The notes: generated by a model not told the origin, from the letters alone. A DNA stretch of 64,000 bases from Microbacterium sp. SORGH_AS_0862 (GCF_030818795.1 NZ_JAUTAY010000001.1:744001-808000); one strand, 5' to 3'. Counted from the first letter of the stretch, positions 19,146-32,258 are shown. Translations and numbers: made by a program.

Positions 19146-20123
19146 TTGGTCCACCGTAATGCGCGGCTCACTGTCGCGGGTCGTCTGATTCTCGTGCGCC
19201 GGGTTCTCGGCGGACGTCCCGTCTCGCACGTTGCCAAGGAGATGGGCGTCTCGCGTCAGTGCGCTCATCGCTGGCTGGCCCGCTACCGCGCTGCGGGCGA
19301 AGCAGGGCTGTCCGATCGGTCTTCGCGTCCGGTGTCGTCTCCGACGGCGACTGCCGCCGCGACAGCAGCCGCCGTCGTTGAGCTGCGCTCGCGTGAGCGG
19401 CTCGGGCGCGACGACATCGCCCGCGCTTGCGGGGCCAGCCCGCGCACCGTTTCCCGGCTGATCGCGAAGGCGGGGCTGCCGGCGCTGCACGAGCTGGATC
19501 CGGTCACCGGCATCGCGTTGCGCGCGTCACGGCGCACCCAGGTCCGCTACGAGCGTGACGCCCCAGGGGATCTGATCCACATCGATGTGAAGAAGCTCGG
19601 CCGCATCCCCGAAGGCGGCGGCTGGCGCGTCCAAGGCCCCGCCACGATCGACCATCACAGCGGTCGGGACCGGAAGGTCAGGCTTGGCTTTGACTACGTC
19701 CATGTCGCCGTCGACGACCACTCCCGCCTCGCGTTCGCGCAGATCCTGCCGGACGAGAAGGGCACCACCTGCGCAGCGTTCCTCGCCGCCGCGACCGAGT
19801 TCTTCACCCGTCACGGGATCCACATCCGTGAGGTCATGACCGACAACGCCAAGAACTACACCGTCTCGGCCGCGTTCCAAGGCCAGCTGTCCCTCCTCAA
19901 CGCGAGGCACATCACCACCAAGCCGCACTGCCCCTGGCAGAACGGCAAAGCCGAACGATTCAACCGGACCATGCAGGAACACTGGGCCTACCGGGCCCCC
20001 TACGTCTCCAACCAGCACCGCTCCGAAGCGCTCGCGCCCTGGCTCGAGCACTACAACTACGCTCGAGCACACACCGCCTGCGGCGGCCAACCCCCAATCA
20101 GCCGGGTGTCACCAACCTCATGA
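19146..20123 (+). CDS. IS481-family transposase
   Basis: DDE transposase of 325 residues. The N-terminal helix-turn-helix begins MVHRNARLTVAGR with GVSRQCAHRWLARYR as recognition helix. The catalytic core shows the three acidic residues in LIHIDVKKLG, EVMTDNAKNY and NGKAERFNRT. Start TTG 19146 gives the family's standard N-terminus and has GGAGG 7 bases upstream within the hairpin. The frame is intact with no frameshift. The stop lies in the right terminal repeat. Confidence 0.95.
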   Translation: MVHRNARLTVAGRLILVRRVLGGRPVSHVAKEMGVSRQCAHRWLARYRAAGEAGLSDRSSRPVSSPTATAAATAAAVVELRSRERLGRDDIARACGASPRTVSRLIAKAGLPALHELDPVTGIALRASRRTQVRYERDAPGDLIHIDVKKLGRIPEGGGWRVQGPATIDHHSGRDRKVRLGFDYVHVAVDDHSRLAFAQILPDEKGTTCAAFLAAATEFFTRHGIHIREVMTDNAKNYTVSAAFQGQLSLLNARHITTKPHCPWQNGKAERFNRTMQEHWAYRAPYVSNQHRSEALAPWLEHYNYARAHTACGGQPPISRVSPTS

Positions 20124-20132
20124 CCGGGTACA

Positions 20133-20492
20133 CCTAGCGGATGCTGGGAGCCGGGCCCGCCCAGGTGACCGGCATGGTGGCGGATGCGGGGCTTCCCGTT
20201 CGCCCCCAGAAGGGATGCGGCGCAGGCACCCGGAGCGAGTGAACCTCCCGCAGCGGCCGGTGGTGCCACACCTTTGCGCAGATGCGCCAGTCATTCTCTG
20301 GCGCATCTGCGTAAAGGTGGCGCGTCTGCGCACATGCGACGCAACTCGGGCAACGGGCAACGGGCAACGGGGCAATAGGCCGCGCCGGTGCGGCGGCAGG
20401 CACACGGACCAGGGCGAGGCCGGGAGCGCAAGCGGCGGCGCCGGGGAGCAAGCGGCGGCCCCGGGGAGGACGTGACGGAGTAGCGTCGCAGC
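20133..20492. other. Intergenic region right of the IS
   Basis: No gene seen in 360 bp. It holds the target duplication (20133-20138), the CGGGCCCGCCCAG arm (20152-20164) that mirrors 19037-19049 across the IS, repeat C right copy, three tandem GGGCAAC-type 7-mers near 20348-20370, and the TAGCGT box (20481-20486) of the following gene. Confidence 0.6.
20269..20350 (-). repeat. 82-bp palindromic repeat C, right copy (inverted)
   Basis: Reverse-orientation copy of 18938-19019 with no length difference. It contains an unusually strong stem: GCAGATGCGCCAG pairs with CTGGCGCATCTGC around a 7-base loop, flanked by CACCTTT and AAAGGTG. Divergence between the copies is confined to the middle. Confidence 0.7.
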
Positions 20493-21917
20493 ATGAGCGA
20501 GCAGACCTACGACCTCATCGTCATCGGCGCCGGCCCGGTGGGCGAGAACGTCGCCGACCGCGCCGTGCAGGGCGGACTCACCGCCGTCATCGTCGAGAGC
20601 GAACTCGTCGGGGGTGAATGCTCCTACTGGGCGTGCATGCCGTCGAAGGGGCTCCTGCGCGCGGGCGCTGTGCTGCGGGAGGCGCGCGACGTCGACGGTG
20701 CCAAGCAGGCCGTGTCGGGCTCCCTCGACGTCGCCGGCGTCCTCCGCCGTCGCGACACGCTCACGCACGACTGGAACGACTCCTCGCAGGTGGAGTGGCT
20801 CACGGGCGCGGGCATCGACCTCGTGCGCGGCCACGGCCGCCTCGTCGGCGTCAAGCAGGTCGAGGTGACGGATGCGGACGGCGCCGTCACCCGACTGACC
20901 GCCCGGCACGCCGTGGCCGTCTGCACGGGCACCGCGGCCCTCCTCCCCGACACCCCCGGTCTCGCCGACATCGCGCCGTGGACGAGCCGCGAGGCGACCA
21001 GCGCGCAGGAGATCCCCGCATCCCTCGCCATCGTCGGCGGCGGAGTTGTCGCCGCGGAGATGGCGACCGCGTACGCGGACCTCGGCGCCGAGGTCACTCT
21101 CGTCGTCCGGGGCGCACTGCTGGCCGCGAACGAGCCCTTCGCCGGTGAGCTCGTCGGTCGCGCCCTCGAGGAGCGGGGCGTGCGCATCCTCCGCCACACG
21201 AACGTCGTGTCGGCACAGCGTGTCGGCGACGAGAAGGAGCTGGAGCTGTCGGACGGGTCCCGCATCCGCGCGGCCGAGGTGCTCGTGGCGACCGGACGGG
21301 CCCCCCGCACCGAGGATCTCGGCCTGGGTGCGGTGGGCTTGGTCCCGGGCGAGTGGCTCTCCGTCGACGACACGATGCTCGTGTCCGGCACCGACTGGCT
21401 GTACGGGGTCGGCGACGTCAACCACCGGGCCCTGCTCACACACCAGGGCAAGTACCAGGCGCGTGCCGCGGGCGACGTCATCGCCGCGCGTGCGACCGGC
21501 GGCGCGGTCGACGACGCCCCCTGGGGCGCGCACGTCGCAACCGCCGACCACGAGGCCGTTCCGCAGGTGACCTTCACCGATCCTGAGGTGGCGTCCATCG
21601 GGTTCACCGAGGCCTCCGCGAAAGCCGCGGGCCGCCGCATCCGGGTCCTCGACTACGACCTCTCCTGGATCGCCGGCGCCGCCACCCGCGCCGATGACTA
21701 CCGGGGTCAGGCGCGCGCCATCGTCGATGAGGATGCGGGCACGATCATCGGCGCCACGTTCGTCGGCGAGGATGTGGCCGAACTCCTCCACTCGGCGACG
21801 ATCGCCGTCGTCGGCCAGGTGCCGATCACCCGCCTCTGGCACGCCGTGCCGTCTTACCCCACGCTCAGCGAGGTGTGGCTGCGGCTGCTCGAGGCGTACG
21901 GCCGCCCGAGCGCCTGA
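20493..21917 (+). CDS. Pyridine nucleotide-disulfide oxidoreductase-like flavoprotein
   Basis: FAD- and NAD(P)H-binding protein of 474 residues in the lipoamide dehydrogenase/mercuric reductase superfamily. FAD site IGAGPVGENVADRA at the N-terminus, redox pair in GGECSYWACMPSK (Cys-x4-Cys), NAD(P) site IVGGGVVAAEMATAYADLG, second FAD motif in WLYGVGDVN. The C-terminal interface reads SYPTLSEVWLRL: the catalytic His of HPTLxE is replaced by Tyr, so it is not a standard dihydrolipoamide dehydrogenase; substrate unknown. ATG 20493 follows TAGCGT by 6 bases (leaderless). Monocistronic with a strong terminator. Confidence 0.9.
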   Translation: MSEQTYDLIVIGAGPVGENVADRAVQGGLTAVIVESELVGGECSYWACMPSKGLLRAGAVLREARDVDGAKQAVSGSLDVAGVLRRRDTLTHDWNDSSQVEWLTGAGIDLVRGHGRLVGVKQVEVTDADGAVTRLTARHAVAVCTGTAALLPDTPGLADIAPWTSREATSAQEIPASLAIVGGGVVAAEMATAYADLGAEVTLVVRGALLAANEPFAGELVGRALEERGVRILRHTNVVSAQRVGDEKELELSDGSRIRAAEVLVATGRAPRTEDLGLGAVGLVPGEWLSVDDTMLVSGTDWLYGVGDVNHRALLTHQGKYQARAAGDVIAARATGGAVDDAPWGAHVATADHEAVPQVTFTDPEVASIGFTEASAKAAGRRIRVLDYDLSWIAGAATRADDYRGQARAIVDEDAGTIIGATFVGEDVAELLHSATIAVVGQVPITRLWHAVPSYPTLSEVWLRLLEAYGRPSA

Positions 21918-21939
21918 GCCTCCTCCCGCAGGAGAACAA

Positions 21940-21982
21940 CCGCCCCGCAGGACGATCCGGAAGGAATCGTCCTGCGGGGCGG
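21940..21982. terminator. Bidirectional terminator between flavoprotein and purH
   Basis: A 17-bp perfect stem, CCGCCCCGCAGGACGAT (21940-21956) with 21966-21982, lies between convergent stops at 21917 and 22008. Confidence 0.85.
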
Positions 21983-22007
21983 CGCTGTCCAGCGGAAGCG
22001 CCGGGAC

Positions 22008-23615
22008 TCAGTGGTAGAAGTGGCGCTCTCCCGTGAAGAACATCGTCACGCCGCGTTCGCGGGCGAGGGCGATCGTCTCGTCGTCGCGCACGGAGCCGCC
22101 CGGCTGCACGATGGCGGAGACTCCCGCATCCAGCAGAACCTGCGGTCCGTCCGAGAACGGGAAGAAGGCATCGGATGCGGCGACGGAGCCGACCGCGCGA
22201 TCTCCGGCACGCTCGACGGCGAGTCGGCACGAGTCGACGCGGTTGACCTGCCCCATCCCGATGCCGACGGTCGCGGAGTTCTTCGCCAGCACGATCGCGT
22301 TGGACTTGACGGCGCGGCACGCCTTCCACGCGAAGATGAGGTTCGTCATCTCCTCGCCGACCGGGCGCTCGCCCGCGACGAGCTCCCAGTCGGTCGCGAC
22401 GGACTCGATGTCGTCCGGGAATCGGTCGGCGTCCTGCAGCAGCAGACCGCCCGAGACGAGACGCACGTCCATACGCTCCTGCTGCCAGTCGGCCGGCAGC
22501 TGCAGCACGCGCAGGTTCTTCTTCAGACGGAACAGTTCGAGCGCCTCCGGCTCGAAGGCCGGGGCGACGATCACCTCGGTGAAGATGTCGCGCAGGTTCT
22601 CCGCCATCTTCAGCGTGACCGTGCGGTTCGCGGCGATCACACCGCCGAACGCCGAGACGGGGTCGCATTCGTGGGCCCGCAGGTGCGCGCTCGCGATCTC
22701 GTCGAGCGCGTTGGGTGCCGACACGGCGATGCCGCAGGGGTTGGCGTGCTTGATGATCGCCACCGCGGGCTTGACCATGTCGAAGGCGGCGCGCAGTGCC
22801 GCATCCGCATCGACGTAGTTGTTGTACGACATCTCCTTGCCCTGCAGCTGCAGAGCCTGGGCGATGCCGTGCCCGCCGGTGCGGGTGTAGATCGCCGCGC
22901 GCTGGTGGGAGTTCTCGCCGTAGCGCAGCGTCGCGAGCCGCTCGGCCTTGATCGTCAGGTGCGCGGGCAGCTGCTCGCCCTCGGCGAGGGTCTCGTCCGC
23001 GAACCAGGTCGCCACCGCGCGGTCGTAGTTCGCCGTGTGGGCGAAGGCGCGCGCCGCGAGTTCCTTACGCTGGGCGAGCGAGGTGCCGCCGGCGGCGATC
23101 GCGTCGATGATCGCGGGGTACGACTCGGGCGAGACGACGATCGCGACGTTGGCGTAGTTCTTCGCCGACGCGCGCACCATCGCGGGCCCGCCGATGTCGA
23201 TCTGCTCGACCACGGCGTCGCCGGATGCGCCGGATGCCACGGTCTCGACGAAGGGGTAGAGGTTCACGACCACGAGCTCGAAGGGCGAGATGCCGAGATC
23301 GGTCAGCTGCTCCTCGTGGTGTGCGAGGCGGAGGTCGGCGAGCAGGCCCGCGTGGACCCCCGGATGCAGGGTCTTCACGCGCCCGTCGAGCGACTCGGGG
23401 AACCCGGTCACGCTCGAGACGTCGACGACGTCGTACCCGGCGTCGCGGATGGTCTGCGCGGTGGAGCCGGTCGAGACGATCTCGACGCCGGCAGCGACCA
23501 GCGCTTCGGCCAGACGCAGCAGGTCGGTCTTGTCGCTGACCGAGACGAGCGCGCGGCGGACGGGGACGACATCGCGGTCGCGGTAGAGGGACGGATCGTG
23601 GCTGGGCCCGGCCAT
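22008..23615 (-). CDS. purH: Bifunctional AICAR transformylase / IMP cyclohydrolase
   Basis: Catalyses the last two steps of de novo IMP synthesis. 535 residues. The N-terminal MGS-like cyclohydrolase domain has [30 protein letters not shown] and [15 protein letters not shown]. The C-terminal transformylase has [11 protein letters not shown], the catalytic [12 protein letters not shown] block and the terminal GERHFYH. Start ATG 23615 is set by GAGGAG upstream; the longer open frame to 23942 is purN in another frame. It follows purN by 32 bp and is co-transcribed with it. Confidence 0.97.
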   Translation of the reverse strand: MAGPSHDPSLYRDRDVVPVRRALVSVSDKTDLLRLAEALVAAGVEIVSTGSTAQTIRDAGYDVVDVSSVTGFPESLDGRVKTLHPGVHAGLLADLRLAHHEEQLTDLGISPFELVVVNLYPFVETVASGASGDAVVEQIDIGGPAMVRASAKNYANVAIVVSPESYPAIIDAIAAGGTSLAQRKELAARAFAHTANYDRAVATWFADETLAEGEQLPAHLTIKAERLATLRYGENSHQRAAIYTRTGGHGIAQALQLQGKEMSYNNYVDADAALRAAFDMVKPAVAIIKHANPCGIAVSAPNALDEIASAHLRAHECDPVSAFGGVIAANRTVTLKMAENLRDIFTEVIVAPAFEPEALELFRLKKNLRVLQLPADWQQERMDVRLVSGGLLLQDADRFPDDIESVATDWELVAGERPVGEEMTNLIFAWKACRAVKSNAIVLAKNSATVGIGMGQVNRVDSCRLAVERAGDRAVGSVAASDAFFPFSDGPQVLLDAGVSAIVQPGGSVRDDETIALARERGVTMFFTGERHFYH

Positions 23616-23647
23616 GGGACTCCTCGGGGTGGGGCGGTTGCGGTGGG

Positions 23648-24238
23648 TCAGACGGCGGATGCGGCGAGGTCGAGCTCGCCGGTGGCGATACGGCGCACGA
23701 CGTCGATGAGCAGACGTCGTTCGACGGGCTTGATGCGTTCGTGGAGCGCGTTCTCGTCGTCGCCCGGGTGCACCTCGACGCGCTCCTGGGCGAGGATCGG
23801 ACCGGTGTCGACGCCGTCGTCGACGACGATCACGCTCGCCCCGGTCTCGGCGGCGCCCGCCGCGATCGCGTCGCGCACGGCGTGGGCGCCGGGGAACTCC
23901 GGCAGGTAGGCGGGGTGCGTGTTGATCAGGTGCGGACTCCACGCGGCGACGACCGACGGCGGGAGCAGACGCATGAGCCCCGAGAGCACGACGAGGTCGG
24001 GCCGCCAGACACGCAGCTGCCGATCGAGCTCCTCACCCCACGCCTCGCGCTGGTCGGCGCCCTGCCAGGGGATGACGAAGCTGGGGATGCCGAACTCCTC
24101 GGCGTGTGCGAGACCGGAGGCTTCGCGGTCGGCGCCCACCACGATGACACGGGCCGGGAAATCGGCTTCCGCCGCGGCCTCGAGCAGGGCTCGCAGATTC
24201 GAGCCGGTGCCGGAGATGAGGACGGCGACCGTGAGCAC
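23648..24238 (-). CDS. purN: Phosphoribosylglycinamide formyltransferase
   Basis: Transfers formyl from 10-formyl-THF to GAR in purine synthesis. 196 residues, usual length. Motifs: [16 protein letters not shown] at the N-terminus, [16 protein letters not shown] with the catalytic Asn-His, and [15 protein letters not shown] with the catalytic Asp. GTG 24238 is preferred over GTG 24244 because TAGACT (24245-24250) then sits exactly 6 bases upstream and the N-terminus aligns with the family. It is followed by purH. The upstream membrane gene ends only 9 bp before this start, so the promoter lies inside or at the end of that gene. Confidence 0.95.
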   Translation of the reverse strand: MLTVAVLISGTGSNLRALLEAAAEADFPARVIVVGADREASGLAHAEEFGIPSFVIPWQGADQREAWGEELDRQLRVWRPDLVVLSGLMRLLPPSVVAAWSPHLINTHPAYLPEFPGAHAVRDAIAAGAAETGASVIVVDDGVDTGPILAQERVEVHPGDDENALHERIKPVERRLLIDVVRRIATGELDLAASAV

Positions 24239-24247
24239 CCGCACAGT

Positions 24248-25564
24248 CTAGTCGCGCGCCGCATCCGTCCGCTCGGGGGTGTCGCCCGCGTCCCCGCGCC
24301 CGCCCGACAGGCGCGCGAACACCCCCGGACCCGATCCGGTCGCGGCGACCTCGTCGCTGCGCCGACGCGGCGAGAGCAACAGGATCGCCGCGCCCAGACC
24401 CACCTCGACGCCGACGGCCACGCCCACCGCGAGAGCGTCAGGGCCTACGGCCGACAGCCGCCCTGGCCCCATGCTTCCGCTCGCCAGCAGCGCCATCAGT
24501 GCCGTGGCCAGGGCGGCCAGGGCGGCGATGGACAGCGTGAGTGTCACGAGGATGCCGGTGCTCTCCGCATCCGCCGTCGAGCCGCGCGGGCTGAGGCGGG
24601 ATCGTGTCGCCCAGCCCGTGACGGCTCCGACCGCGATGGGAAGGAGTGCCAGCAGCAGATACCAGCTGCTCGCCCCCTCCGGCAGCACGCCCAGGATCGG
24701 CACGCCCGGCAGCACGCCGAGCTGCGTGCCCGCCGGCGAGACGACGCTCCCCGCGCCGAGCCCGACGCCGGGCCCCGCGACGAAGGACAGCGCCCAGACC
24801 AGCAGCGTCGGCAGATAGAGCAGCTGGGCGAGCGCGAGGACGGCCGCGCCACCCGCATCCAGGTTGCCGGCCTGGGAGAGCGCGACGATGTTCGGAGCGC
24901 GCACGATGAGCCCGAGCGCGAGGACGGCCGCGCCCACCGCGACCAGACCCGTCACGGCGATCGCCGTGCCCCGCACGGCGAGTTCGGGAACCTCGGGCCA
25001 GGCACCCCGGGCGCGGTCGAGCCGGGCGCGGAGGGCGTCGACGGGCCCGTCGTCGCCGTCGATCCACGCACGATGCAGGGCGCCCGCGAGCACCCCGGCG
25101 GCGTAGTAGGCGGTGGGGTAACAGATGGCGCGCCACAGGTCGGTGCCTGCCAACGGTGCCTGCGACGTGACGGCGATGCCGGAGGCGAGCGCGGCGAACA
25201 CGAGTGTTCCCGTGAGTGCGCCGCTCCACGGCGCCCCGGCACGACCGGCCCGGGCTCCCGAGCGCCCGCCGAAGAGCAGGGTGAACGCGGCGAAGGCCAG
25301 CGGGGCGAGCGAGAGCGTGAAGCTCGCGAGGGTGGGATCGACGCCCAGCTCGGCGACGTAGACGTCGGGAAGTGTGATCGCGACCGGAACCGAGTGCCCG
25401 AACTGCCAGATGGTCGCAGCGCTCTGCCAGACGGCGGAAAGATCTCCTGAACCGAACGCGACGAACCAGAAGACCATCAGCGGCGCGCCTGCGACGGCGA
25501 GACCGACGGCCGCCGCCACGACGGCGTCGAGGGCGGAGAGGAGAAGGACGAGGACGCGTTGCAT
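24248..25564 (-). CDS. DUF6350-type multi-pass membrane protein
   Basis: 438-residue actinobacterial membrane protein with roughly ten hydrophobic helices (for example LAPLAFAAFTLLFGG and LLALLPIAVGAVTGWA) and short polar loops. No catalytic motif is seen. It resembles the uncharacterised family that sits immediately before purN/purH in many actinobacteria, so its position is conserved even though the function is unknown; a transport role is possible but unproven. ATG 25564 lies 9 bases after a TAGGGT box. The C-terminus is a charged tail with PERTDAARD. Confidence 0.8.
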   Translation of the reverse strand: MQRVLVLLLSALDAVVAAAVGLAVAGAPLMVFWFVAFGSGDLSAVWQSAATIWQFGHSVPVAITLPDVYVAELGVDPTLASFTLSLAPLAFAAFTLLFGGRSGARAGRAGAPWSGALTGTLVFAALASGIAVTSQAPLAGTDLWRAICYPTAYYAAGVLAGALHRAWIDGDDGPVDALRARLDRARGAWPEVPELAVRGTAIAVTGLVAVGAAVLALGLIVRAPNIVALSQAGNLDAGGAAVLALAQLLYLPTLLVWALSFVAGPGVGLGAGSVVSPAGTQLGVLPGVPILGVLPEGASSWYLLLALLPIAVGAVTGWATRSRLSPRGSTADAESTGILVTLTLSIAALAALATALMALLASGSMGPGRLSAVGPDALAVGVAVGVEVGLGAAILLLSPRRRSDEVAATGSGPGVFARLSGGRGDAGDTPERTDAARD

Positions 25565-25675
25565 GGCCCCCTGACCCTACCCAGCGGACCTTGGCGTGGC
25601 CGTCCCCCACGCCGCCCGCATCTGCCACGGCTCTCCCGCGTCGCGCAGCGGGCCGCGTCCGACTACTCTCGTCGG

Positions 25676-27124
25676 GTGCACCACCCCCGTACCACCAGCG
25701 TTTCACCGTCCTCCCCCGGCCGCCTCGACCGCTTCTTCGGCATCACGGCGCGCGGCGCCACCGTCGGCGGCGAGATCCGCGGCGGCATCGTCACCTTCGT
25801 GGCGATGGCCTACATCGTCCTGCTGAACCCGATCATCCTGTCCGGCGGAACGGATGTGGCCGGCAATGCCCTCGGCTTCGCCCAGGTCGCGGCGACCACA
25901 GCGCTCACCGCCGGCGCGATGACGATCCTCTTCGGCCTCGTCGCCCGGTTGCCCTTCGCGTTCGCGGCGGGCCTCGGCATCAACTCGTTCCTCGCCGTCA
26001 GCGTGGTGGGCGAGGTCACCTGGCCCGAGGCCATGGGTCTGGTGCTCATCAACGGCCTGCTCATCGTGCTCCTGGCCGTGACCGGCCTGCGCCGGCTCAT
26101 CTTCGACGCCGTTCCGATGGCGCTGAAGACCGCCATCACGGTCGGCATCGGTCTGTTCATCGCCTTCATCGGCTTCGTCGACGGCGGACTCGTGCAGAGC
26201 ACGGGCCTCGCGTCGCCTCCCGTCGGTCTCGGCGTGAACGGCTCGATCGCCACCGTCCCGACGCTCCTGTTCGTGCTGACGCTCGTGACCATCGCGATCC
26301 TTCTCGCCCGCAAGGTCAAGGGCGCCATCCTCATCGGTCTCGCGGGCGGCACCGTCGTCGCGGTCATCGTCGAGGCGATCTGGCACCTCGGTGCGCGCGC
26401 CGACGGCAACGCCGGCGGCTGGGGACTCAGCGTGCCCGAGATCCCGGCATCGATCTTCAGCCTGCCCGATCTGAGCCTCGTGGGTCAGGTCAGCTTCGGC
26501 GCCTTCGATCGCATCGGGGTGCTCGCAGCCGCGATGCTCGTGTTCACCCTGCTGTTCACGAACTTCTTCGACGCGATGGGCACCATGACGGGACTCTCGC
26601 GCGAGGCGAACCTCGCCGATGAGCGGGGCAACTTCCCACGCCTGCGCTCCGCACTCGTGGTCGAGGGCATCGGCGCCGTCGCGGGCGGACTGACCTCGTC
26701 GTCCTCCAACACGGTGTTCATCGAGTCCGGCACCGGCATCGGTGAGGGCGCCCGCACGGGCCTCGCGAACCTCGTCACCGGTGCGCTCTTCCTCCTCGCG
26801 ATGTTCGTGACGCCTCTGACCACCATCGTGCCGAGCGAGGTCGCCTCGGCGGCCCTCGTCGCGGTCGGCGCACTCATGATGAGCCAGATCCGTCACGTCG
26901 ATCTCACCGACGTCTCGGTGCTGATCCCGGTGTTCCTGACCATCACGGTCATGCCGCTGACGTACTCGATCGCCAACGGCATCGGCGCGGGCTTCGTCAG
27001 CTGGGTCGTCATCCGCTCGCTGTCGGGACACGCCCGCCGCATCAGCCCGCTGCTGTGGATCGTCGCCGCCGGCTTCGTCGTGTTCTTCGTACGCGGACCG
27101 ATCGAGGCGACCCTCGGCGGCTGA
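25676..27124 (+). CDS. NCS2-family purine permease (AzgA-like)
   Basis: Membrane importer of adenine, guanine or hypoxanthine, 482 residues with about 12-14 helices. Family blocks: FVAMAYIVLLNPIILSGG, FAAGLGINSFLAV, the signature FDAMGTMTGLSREANL and SSSNTVFIESGTGIGEGART. The AzgA branch is indicated by LNPIIL and the TGIGEGARTGL loop. GTG 25676 follows TACTCT (25664-25669) by 6 bases, so the message is leaderless. It is divergent from the DUF6350-purN-purH operon, pairing purine salvage with synthesis. A composite hairpin follows. Confidence 0.93.
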   Translation: MHHPRTTSVSPSSPGRLDRFFGITARGATVGGEIRGGIVTFVAMAYIVLLNPIILSGGTDVAGNALGFAQVAATTALTAGAMTILFGLVARLPFAFAAGLGINSFLAVSVVGEVTWPEAMGLVLINGLLIVLLAVTGLRRLIFDAVPMALKTAITVGIGLFIAFIGFVDGGLVQSTGLASPPVGLGVNGSIATVPTLLFVLTLVTIAILLARKVKGAILIGLAGGTVVAVIVEAIWHLGARADGNAGGWGLSVPEIPASIFSLPDLSLVGQVSFGAFDRIGVLAAAMLVFTLLFTNFFDAMGTMTGLSREANLADERGNFPRLRSALVVEGIGAVAGGLTSSSSNTVFIESGTGIGEGARTGLANLVTGALFLLAMFVTPLTTIVPSEVASAALVAVGALMMSQIRHVDLTDVSVLIPVFLTITVMPLTYSIANGIGAGFVSWVVIRSLSGHARRISPLLWIVAAGFVVFFVRGPIEATLGG

Positions 27125-27144
27125 GCCACCACCTCGACGCCGAG

Positions 27145-27204
27145 CGAGCATCCGTTCGTCCGGTGAGCACTCGATGGGGTGCTCACTCGGCGAACGGATG
27201 CTCG
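27145..27204. repeat. 60-bp nested hairpin E (probable terminator)
   Basis: Outer arms CGAGCATCCGTTCG (27145-27158) and 27191-27204 pair perfectly. Inner arms GTGAGCAC (27163-27170) and 27179-27186 pair as well. It stands between convergent stops at 27124 and 27224, so it probably terminates both. The plus-plus-minus-minus arrangement of TGAGCA-like words copies the layout of repeat A with a different word. Confidence 0.7.
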
Positions 27205-27223
27205 TTCGCGTGTGTGCGGGCGC

Positions 27224-27664
27224 TCAGGCCTCGCGCGGCTCCAGCACAAAGATCGCGATCTGGCGGTCGGTCTTGGTCTGGTAGACGGCGTAGTCGGGCC
27301 ACACGGCCACCGCGCGGTCCCACCACAGCTGGCGTTCGTCGCCCTCGAGCTCGCGCGCGGTGTAGTCGCGCTTGACGGCGCCGTCCTGCAGCTCGACGTG
27401 CGGGTGCTTGCGGATGTTGTTGCCCCAGGCGGGCTCGTCGGGTGCCCCGCCCTTGGAGGCCACGACGAGGTAGTCCCCGTCATGCTCGACGCGCATGAGC
27501 GCGGTCTTGCGCAGGCCACCGCTCTTGGCGCCGACAGTGGTCAGCACGATGATCGGAACACCGCGCAGCTCACCGCCCTCGGCACCGTTGGTGGCTTCGT
27601 AGAGCTCGGCTTGCGACCGGGCCCACTCGGACGTGCTCGGCTTGTACTCCCCTGTCAGCGGCAT
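27224..27664 (-). CDS. Deazaflavin (F420)-dependent nitroreductase family protein
   Basis: 146-residue split-barrel protein of the DDN/DUF385 family, which uses cofactor F420. Visible features are the N-terminal Trp/Tyr region ([15 protein letters not shown]), [24 protein letters not shown] as core strand block, and [16 protein letters not shown], all typical of the family. Substrate unknown; relatives reduce nitroaromatics or quinones. ATG 27664 is 6 bases after TAGCCT (27671-27676), giving a leaderless transcript separate from sucCD upstream. Confidence 0.92.
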   Translation of the reverse strand: MPLTGEYKPSTSEWARSQAELYEATNGAEGGELRGVPIIVLTTVGAKSGGLRKTALMRVEHDGDYLVVASKGGAPDEPAWGNNIRKHPHVELQDGAVKRDYTARELEGDERQLWWDRAVAVWPDYAVYQTKTDRQIAIFVLEPREA

Positions 27665-27692
27665 GCGTCCAGGCTACTGCGGCGCGATACGA

Positions 27693-27737
27693 CGAAGGGC
27701 GGATGCGGGGGCCTCGGCCGCCCGCATCCGCCCTTCG
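27693..27737 (-). terminator. Terminator after sucCD
   Basis: A perfect 17-bp stem, CGAAGGGCGGATGCGGG (27693-27709) with 27721-27737, starts 10 bases after the sucD stop. The nitroreductase gene downstream has its own box. Confidence 0.85.
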
Positions 27738-27746
27738 TGAGCGGTC

Positions 27747-31474
<3,728 letters not shown>

Positions 31475-31574
31475 GCGGCGCAGTCAACGCGTCCGGCGGT
31501 CGATGTCCGCGGGGCTTGACACGGCGGCGACGTCGACGGGACGGCACCGGAGCAGGTCTAGGCTGGCTGCGCAG

Positions 31575-32243
31575 ATGAGTGAGACAGCTTCCCCCTCAGC
31601 CGCGCGTGACGAGGTCGTCGCCGCGGCCCTCGACCTGTTCGCGCGGCAGGGTTTCGAGGCGACCTCGGTCGACCAGATCGCTCAGGCCGCCGGTATCTCG
31701 CGTTCCACGTTCTTCCGCCAGTTCGGCGGCAAGGACGATGTCGTCTTCGCCGATCACGAGCTCCTGCTCGAGAGGCTGCGCACCTACCTCGCCCGGCCGC
31801 ACGAGAATCCGTGGGAAGCGGTCTGCGAGGCATCGATGCAGGTCTACCGTCACTTCGCGGCGGACCCCGAGCTCGCCCGGCGCCGTTACACGGTCGTGCG
31901 CGATGTGCCGGCGCTGCGCGACCGCGAGATCGTGACCGTCTTCCGTTACGAGCGGCTCTTCGACGAGTACCTGCGCACGGCGCTTCCCGGGCTCGACCCC
32001 CTCGACGCGGTGAGCTTCGCAGCCCTCGTCACCGCCGTGCACAACCACGTGCTGCGTCGGCTCCTGCGCGGCCCCAAGAAGGTTCCCGCCTCGGCGCTGC
32101 GCCGAGCCCTCGACGACTGCCTCGACAAGTTCGGGGTCGGCGAGCGGACCGCAGCCGCAGCCGACGACGTCGTGGTGGCCGTCTTCCCCCGGCGCATGCC
32201 GGCCGCGGAGGTCGCGCGCCGCCTCCGCGACGACCTGCACTGA
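31575..32243 (+). CDS. TetR-family transcriptional regulator
   Basis: 222-residue regulator. The N-terminal TetR helix-turn-helix spans about residues 10-56 (ALDLFARQGFEATSVDQIAQ, then AGISRSTFFRQFGGKDDVV). The C-terminal ligand domain is poorly conserved, ending with AEVARRLRDDLH. The ATG at 31575 follows TAGGCT (31559-31564) by 10 bases; there is no ribosome site, so a near-leaderless message is likely. It is divergently placed from the Rieske flavoprotein gene with 100 bp between, the common layout for a local repressor. Ligand unknown. Confidence 0.93.
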   Translation: MSETASPSAARDEVVAAALDLFARQGFEATSVDQIAQAAGISRSTFFRQFGGKDDVVFADHELLLERLRTYLARPHENPWEAVCEASMQVYRHFAADPELARRRYTVVRDVPALRDREIVTVFRYERLFDEYLRTALPGLDPLDAVSFAALVTAVHNHVLRRLLRGPKKVPASALRRALDDCLDKFGVGERTAAAADDVVVAVFPRRMPAAEVARRLRDDLH

Positions 32244-32258
32244 GCCGCGCCGCGCGGC

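Larger units (their letters stand above)
19056..20132 (+). mobile_element. IS481-family insertion sequence, complete
   Basis: 1077-bp element with perfect 26-bp terminal inverted repeats (19056-19081 and 20107-20132, starting TGTACCCGGTCATGAGG). It is flanked by a 6-bp direct duplication of the target, CCTAGC (19050-19055 and 20133-20138). It carries one intact transposase gene whose stop lies inside the right repeat. Intact ends, duplication and open frame indicate a recent insertion. The insertion point lies between two inverted CTGGGCGGGCCCG arms and two inverted copies of repeat C, that is, inside an intergenic palindromic region. Confidence 0.93.

Noticed and set aside
20340-20372. Triplet of GGGCAAC-type repeats as a functional array
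   Set aside because: Only three short units; most likely slippage beside repeat C.
22008-23942. Longer purH start at 23942
   Set aside because: The extra N-terminus is purN read out of frame; GAGGAG supports ATG 23615.
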